Assembly (NCBI GenBank): GCA_030765065.1
Contig: CM060984.1
Coordinates: 83,973,988 to 84,037,987, forward strand
Direction of reading: 5' to 3'
Length of the DNA: 64,000 bases
Source of the DNA: Deroplatys truncata
Lineage: Eukaryota > Arthropoda > Insecta > Mantodea > Mantidae
The translations under genes and the position numbers were made by a program. This document shows positions 60,326 through 64,000 of this stretch, piece after piece; within the stretch, counting starts at the first letter, position 1, and each line of letters starts with the position of its first letter. Below the pieces are notes generated by a model that saw nothing but the letters and a program-made list of their open reading frames with translations, did not search any database and was not told where the DNA came from.

Positions 60326-60642
60326 TCCTCTTTGGTGTAGTGGTTACCATGCTAGCCTATAGTTCCCAAAGTCACGGGTTCAACTTCGGCGAAGTGTGAT
60401 GGATTTTTTCGGCGTAAAAATCCTTAGCATGGCTTCCTTCGGACGGGAAGTAAAACCGCTGGTCCCTTGTCGTAGATTTACGGCACGTAAAAGAACCTCA
60501 AGCCTGATAAAGAGGCCTTTCTTTACCGGTTCTTTACCGGTAGAGAAAATTCTTTACTGGTCTTTCACGCCCAATATGGAATGGGGCGCTAAGGATCACA
60601 ATAGTTAAAGAGCGTCCATAAATAAAACTCTATTTAATTTGT
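60326..60642 (+). repeat. SINE family A, copy 2
   Basis: TCCTCTTTGGTGTAGTGG head, B box CGGGTTCAACTTCGG. A TCTTTACCGG word is repeated in tandem at about 60520-60560, which copy 1 lacks. Confidence 0.85.
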
Positions 60643-60984
60643 TGACACAACTAAAACACGTAATCTCATTTCACATATAAATGCGAATGGAATTATAAAC
60701 CATCACATCCGGACAATCCGCCCAACTACACAACCAAAAGACACGCAGGTACATGGCTGGCAACGAAATGAAAAGCTTGAAAATGGAAATGTTCCTGGGT
60801 AAAGGGTACAGCCTCCCGGAATCTACTATAACAACCATAACAAAGTAAACACGAGGGAAACTAGAAATAAGTATGACGCCATCCCAAGGTCATCACAAAC
60901 GTCAAATTACAAATTTAAATACAAAAAATGGCAAGGGAAGAAACATGCAAGTAAACTATTTGCGATTCAGCAGAGAAAACTAAA

Positions 60985-61200
60985 GGGGCGATAGGCACTA
61001 GAAGTCCGAACGAACTCGGGCCTAGACCTGCCCCGACCCGCGGTCCGGGCTTGGACTTAATTTGAAAAAATATTTGTAGGGCTCGGGGCAAAATTAGACC
61101 CTCTGGCCCGGACCGGTTGATGCCGTATAACCTATTCTCGGGCTCAGTTCAGACCGAACCGGGCCGGGCCGAATCTAAGGATTTCGGCCCGTGCAGACCA
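60985..61200. repeat. G+C-rich insert with CGGGC/GGGCC words
   Basis: Repeated CCGGGC, GGGCCGGGCC and CTCGGGC words in an otherwise AT-rich region. The two ends are weakly complementary (CCGAACGAACTCGGGCC; GGCCCGTGCAGACC). Possibly a MITE. Confidence 0.45.
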
Positions 61201-62810
61201 ATAGTACAAACTATATCTTCAAATTATGGCAACCATATCGGAACTACCGAAGCTCAAGTTATCCAAGGTTCGCAGGAAATGATAACAATTACGAGAAATG
61301 AACCAAAACTCACTAAATCACTACAGACATGACCAAAATGAGGCACAGGTGACGAACACAACTACCCAACAGATAAATGCAAAAAATCGGAAAACTGTTA
61401 GTAGGACAAAGTGATACTCGTACTAATGCTCCCATGACAACAACGTTTCTGACGTTGGAAACGAATCTCTTGAACACCTGGCAAAAAGTGCATGAAAACA
61501 ATACTACTAACATCAACGAACATAACCAATCTAATGGCATAGAAGTCGTAAATCACCATTGATACAAATCAAAGCAATGGGAAAGATTTATGAGGTAGTG
61601 ATCAACACAGATACTAGTACTACATTATGCAGTAAAGCATTTTTTCACGAAATTTTAAAAGATCACAAAGTACAGCACTTACCTGTGTGCGGTTATATTG
61701 CAGTGTAGCGATCGAGAAGCGAAAGAAACGCTTCCGATATCAAACTATGCTAAACCTGGAGATCGAAAGTTGAACAAGTGAAATTATAACGCTCGTGACA
61801 CTCAAATGATTACCGATCTAGTTGTAGTTAAAGACTTTTTATATAATTTAAAGCTGTTCTAGACTTCGGAAGACGCAAGAAGCACAATGAAAATTAGAGC
61901 GAGAGAAAAAAAAACGAGATAATAATTCCTTTACTAGAAGAGAATAATGATACAAATGATTTTTTGGAGCTACGACGAGATAGAGGTAGAAAATAAAGAT
62001 TTGTAAGCAACATGTGTATGCAGATGAAGTAAATGTGATAATTAAAATGGGAATGAGCAAAGAAGATGAAAGAATAGAAAATAGAGGAGAATTAGTATCT
62101 GCGACAGTATATTTTGCATGAATTGCATGGAAGACAATGCACAACTAGCTATCTTAAGACCTAAACGGATAGAAAGTAAAACAAATGCATTAATGAATTA
62201 ATAAGAGTGGGTACACACATGCAAGTTATGATAAACACTAAAGTAAACAAAACGTATAACCTAACACCAATGCAAAAAAACTAACTGAGAGAATTTTAAG
62301 CAAGTACATAGAAACATTCGCTACAACATCAGGAAAATGCAACAGTTTAATGTAACCAAAATTAGTCCGTCATACAGAAATGCCTACCAATTCCCAATCC
62401 TATTAGGAGACAGGCAGACAAGGTAATACAAAACACGTTAGAAAGCGATGTAAAATTCTTATATTTGTGCTGAGTACTCAAGAGAGAGGAAATGACAATC
62501 TACACTAGAAAACTAACTCACACACGTTACTAGATAATTTCAGATAAGAGGACATTGCCCAAAATACTAAATAAGCAAAATCCAGGAAAATACTCTTCGA
62601 CTACAGACTTAAATTGTTGTTTTTTCCAGATACCACTACAGAAAGAAGTTAGAAAATGTACTGTATTCATACACAATGCTAAGACACTGGTGTTCCATAC
62701 GGAGGTAAGTGTATTGTTGAACATATTAATTATATACTCAGGATTTTCTCCAACCAATTTCCAACAGCAATTCATTGGCACTTTTTTTTCATTCACATTC
62801 ATTTGAGCAA
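61201..62810 (+). pseudogene. Gypsy-like LTR retrotransposon gag-pol remnant, heavily decayed
   Basis: Protease-like stretch near 61580-61870: YEVVINTDTSTTLCSKAFF, LPVCGYI and ITDLVVVKDFLYNLKAVLDF, where the D-T/S-G active site reads DTS. Reverse-transcriptase-like stretch near 62550-62710: LPKILNKQNPGKYSSTTDL, FFQIPLQKEVRKCTVFIH, KTLVFHTEVSV, equivalent to the DLxxxFxQIP and TxF..VxPFG blocks, with the PFG part destroyed. Many stops and shifts; the catalytic YxDD region is missing. Upstream 60643-60984 may be gag-derived but shows no motif. No LTR pair identified. Confidence 0.6.
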
Positions 62811-63069
62811 AGAAACTTTCAAAACTTCAGTAAATGAGCTACAAAATTTTATTAACCTGATCCACGGTTGGCTCAAGATTTGGAGAGTTAAGATGAACTG
62901 CCAAATCTAAAATAGTCATATTCACATACAAAAAACACATTATCGAATCATACCAGAGAAAAAAACAGCTTTAGATTTGATCCTAGACACTCAATTAGCG
63001 TGGAAGGCACACATTACGCAATTTGTGAACTACATTTCCCCTTACATTCAAAAATATACGCCATGCAGT
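62811..63069 (+). pseudogene. LINE reverse-transcriptase fragment (palm/thumb)
   Basis: One frame reads NELQNFINLIHGWLKIWRVK, MNCQ, a stop, KTHYRIIP and LDLILDTQLAWKAHITQFVN. This matches the post-YADD region of Jockey/CR1-type LINEs (LQ..L..I..W...WR.K.N, then YLGV.LD..L.W..HI). One stop. Truncated on the right by the TTA array. Confidence 0.65.
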
Positions 63070-63075
63070 ATTATA

Positions 63076-63127
<52 letters not shown>

Positions 63128-63265
63128 TATTATTATTATTATATATTATTATTATTATATATTATTATTATTATATATTATTATTATTATATATTATTAT
63201 ATATTATTATTATATATTATTATTATATATTATTATTATTATATATTATTATTATTATTATTATA

Positions 63266-63312
<47 letters not shown>
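63070..63312. repeat. (TTA)n array with ATATATTA interruptions
   Basis: About 240 bp of TTA/ATT units, broken at intervals by ATATATT. The Tyr/Ile/Leu-rich ORFs across it are artefacts. Confidence 0.97.
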
Positions 63313-63314
<2 letters not shown>

Positions 63315-63491
63315 TAGGTATTTTACTCAGCCGATTCAAATGGTGTCCTGGAAAAGATGAAAGTTGTTTGAACGATTCAGCAATGTGACAACAATCCCTG
63401 AAGCTAAGAACCAAATACCGAGCACTTCAGAGATCAGTGGCACAGGGAAAACAAGCAGTTGTCCTACTTAGACAACTTGGGTTCGTTGAAA
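63313..63491. other. No feature recognised
   Basis: Between the TTA array and a SINE. It may continue the LINE fragment but no motif was seen. Confidence 0.35.
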
Positions 63492-63775
63492 AATTAAATT
63501 GAATTTTATTTATGGACGCTCTTTAACTATTTCGTAGCCTCCCATTCCATATTGGGCGTGCAGGACCGGAAATTTTGCTCAGAAGGCTCTATCAGGCTTG
63601 AGGTTCTTTTACGCGCCGTAAATCTACTACACGACACCGGCTTTACAGCCCTTCCGAAAGAAGCCATGCTAAGGATTTTTACACCCTTAAAAATCCATCG
63701 CCCTCAGGTTCATTTGAAACTGCGACCTCTGGAACTAGAGGCTAGCATAGTACCCCTAGATCACGGAGGACGACA
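63492..63775 (-). repeat. SINE family A, copy 3 (minus)
   Basis: On the minus strand from 63775: TCGTCCTCCGTGATCTAGGGG head, then the family A body (GATGGATTTTTAAGGG, ACGGCGCGTAAAAGAACCTC), ending TTAAAGAGCGTCCATAAATAA at 63492. Confidence 0.85.
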
Positions 63776-64000
63776 GGTTCGTTGAGCCCAGCGACAACAA
63801 ACAGCAGTGCGTAATTTTTGGGCAAAGTGTCGCCAAACAGTGCGATATTCTCATCGAAAATACGCCGTCTTTTTTGGGAGATCCATTCAGGGTGCAAGGG
63901 CAAACCAATTGATTTTTTTTTCTCAGAAAGAAGGACAGTGAACTTGCAGAAGCCGGAAATGTATACCGTATTACTCAAAAACGGTTAACGAAAAGGTTTT
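63776..64000. other. No feature recognised
   Basis: A 78-codon minus-strand ORF (63742-63978) overlaps the SINE and has no motif. Confidence 0.35.

Noticed and set aside
62977..63360. Tyr/Ile/Leu-rich ORFs of 105-127 codons
   Set aside because: They read through the TTA microsatellite; only the first part (to about 63069) is LINE-derived.

Overview
This is a eukaryotic, A+T-rich, repeat-dominated genomic window. I see no intact host protein-coding gene, no rRNA gene and no convincing free-standing tRNA gene. The repeats suggest an insect or another arthropod: several tRNA-derived SINE families, dead Tc1, mariner and hAT elements, LINE and Gypsy relics, and a mitochondrial ND4 fragment that reads correctly only in the invertebrate mitochondrial code. 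One SINE body (near 13.1 kb) is of a kind I associate with insects. Species cannot be fixed from the sequence alone.

Layout. 1-1.3 kb: minus-strand remnant of a CGGBP1-like/hAT-type gene, running off the left edge. 2.1-5.2 kb: ~240-bp inverted repeat enclosing a smaller fold-back element and a SINE (family A). 6.3-16.8 kb: a 0.9-kb dispersed repeat, here called R1, in full, rearranged and degenerate forms. One degenerate R1 copy is split by a dead Tc1 element (13.9-15.4 kb) and by an element with ~27-bp terminal inverted repeats (15.7-16.5 kb). 18.0-18.9 kb: second dispersed repeat, R2. 19.7-23.5 kb: a SINE and unrecognised sequence with (TA)n. 23.5-29 kb: LINE 3' fragment abutting R1, a CATA microsatellite, a SINE inside R1, and an R1 head-to-head pair. 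31.3-32.4 kb: G+C-rich stretch holding the ND4 NUMT, itself split by a SINE with a perfect 13-bp target-site duplication. 33.2-35.7 kb: 2.5-kb minisatellite with two subdomains. 38.3-39.6 kb: non-autonomous hAT-like element with a perfect 8-bp duplication, followed by a dead mariner (39.8-40.7 kb). 40.9-56.1 kb: more R1, including one copy nested in another, plus SINEs, R2 and LINE debris. 56.1-64 kb: Tc1 5' fragment, an inverted R2 copy, two family-A SINEs, a decayed Gypsy-like pol, a LINE reverse-transcriptase fragment and a TTA array.

No genes work together here. The window is best read as stacked transposition events. The most informative point is R1: five near full-length copies and many fragments, apparently non-coding, with a hairpin at one end and an internal CA tract, and repeatedly found as head-to-head inverted arrangements. 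I cannot assign R1 to a named class from sequence alone.
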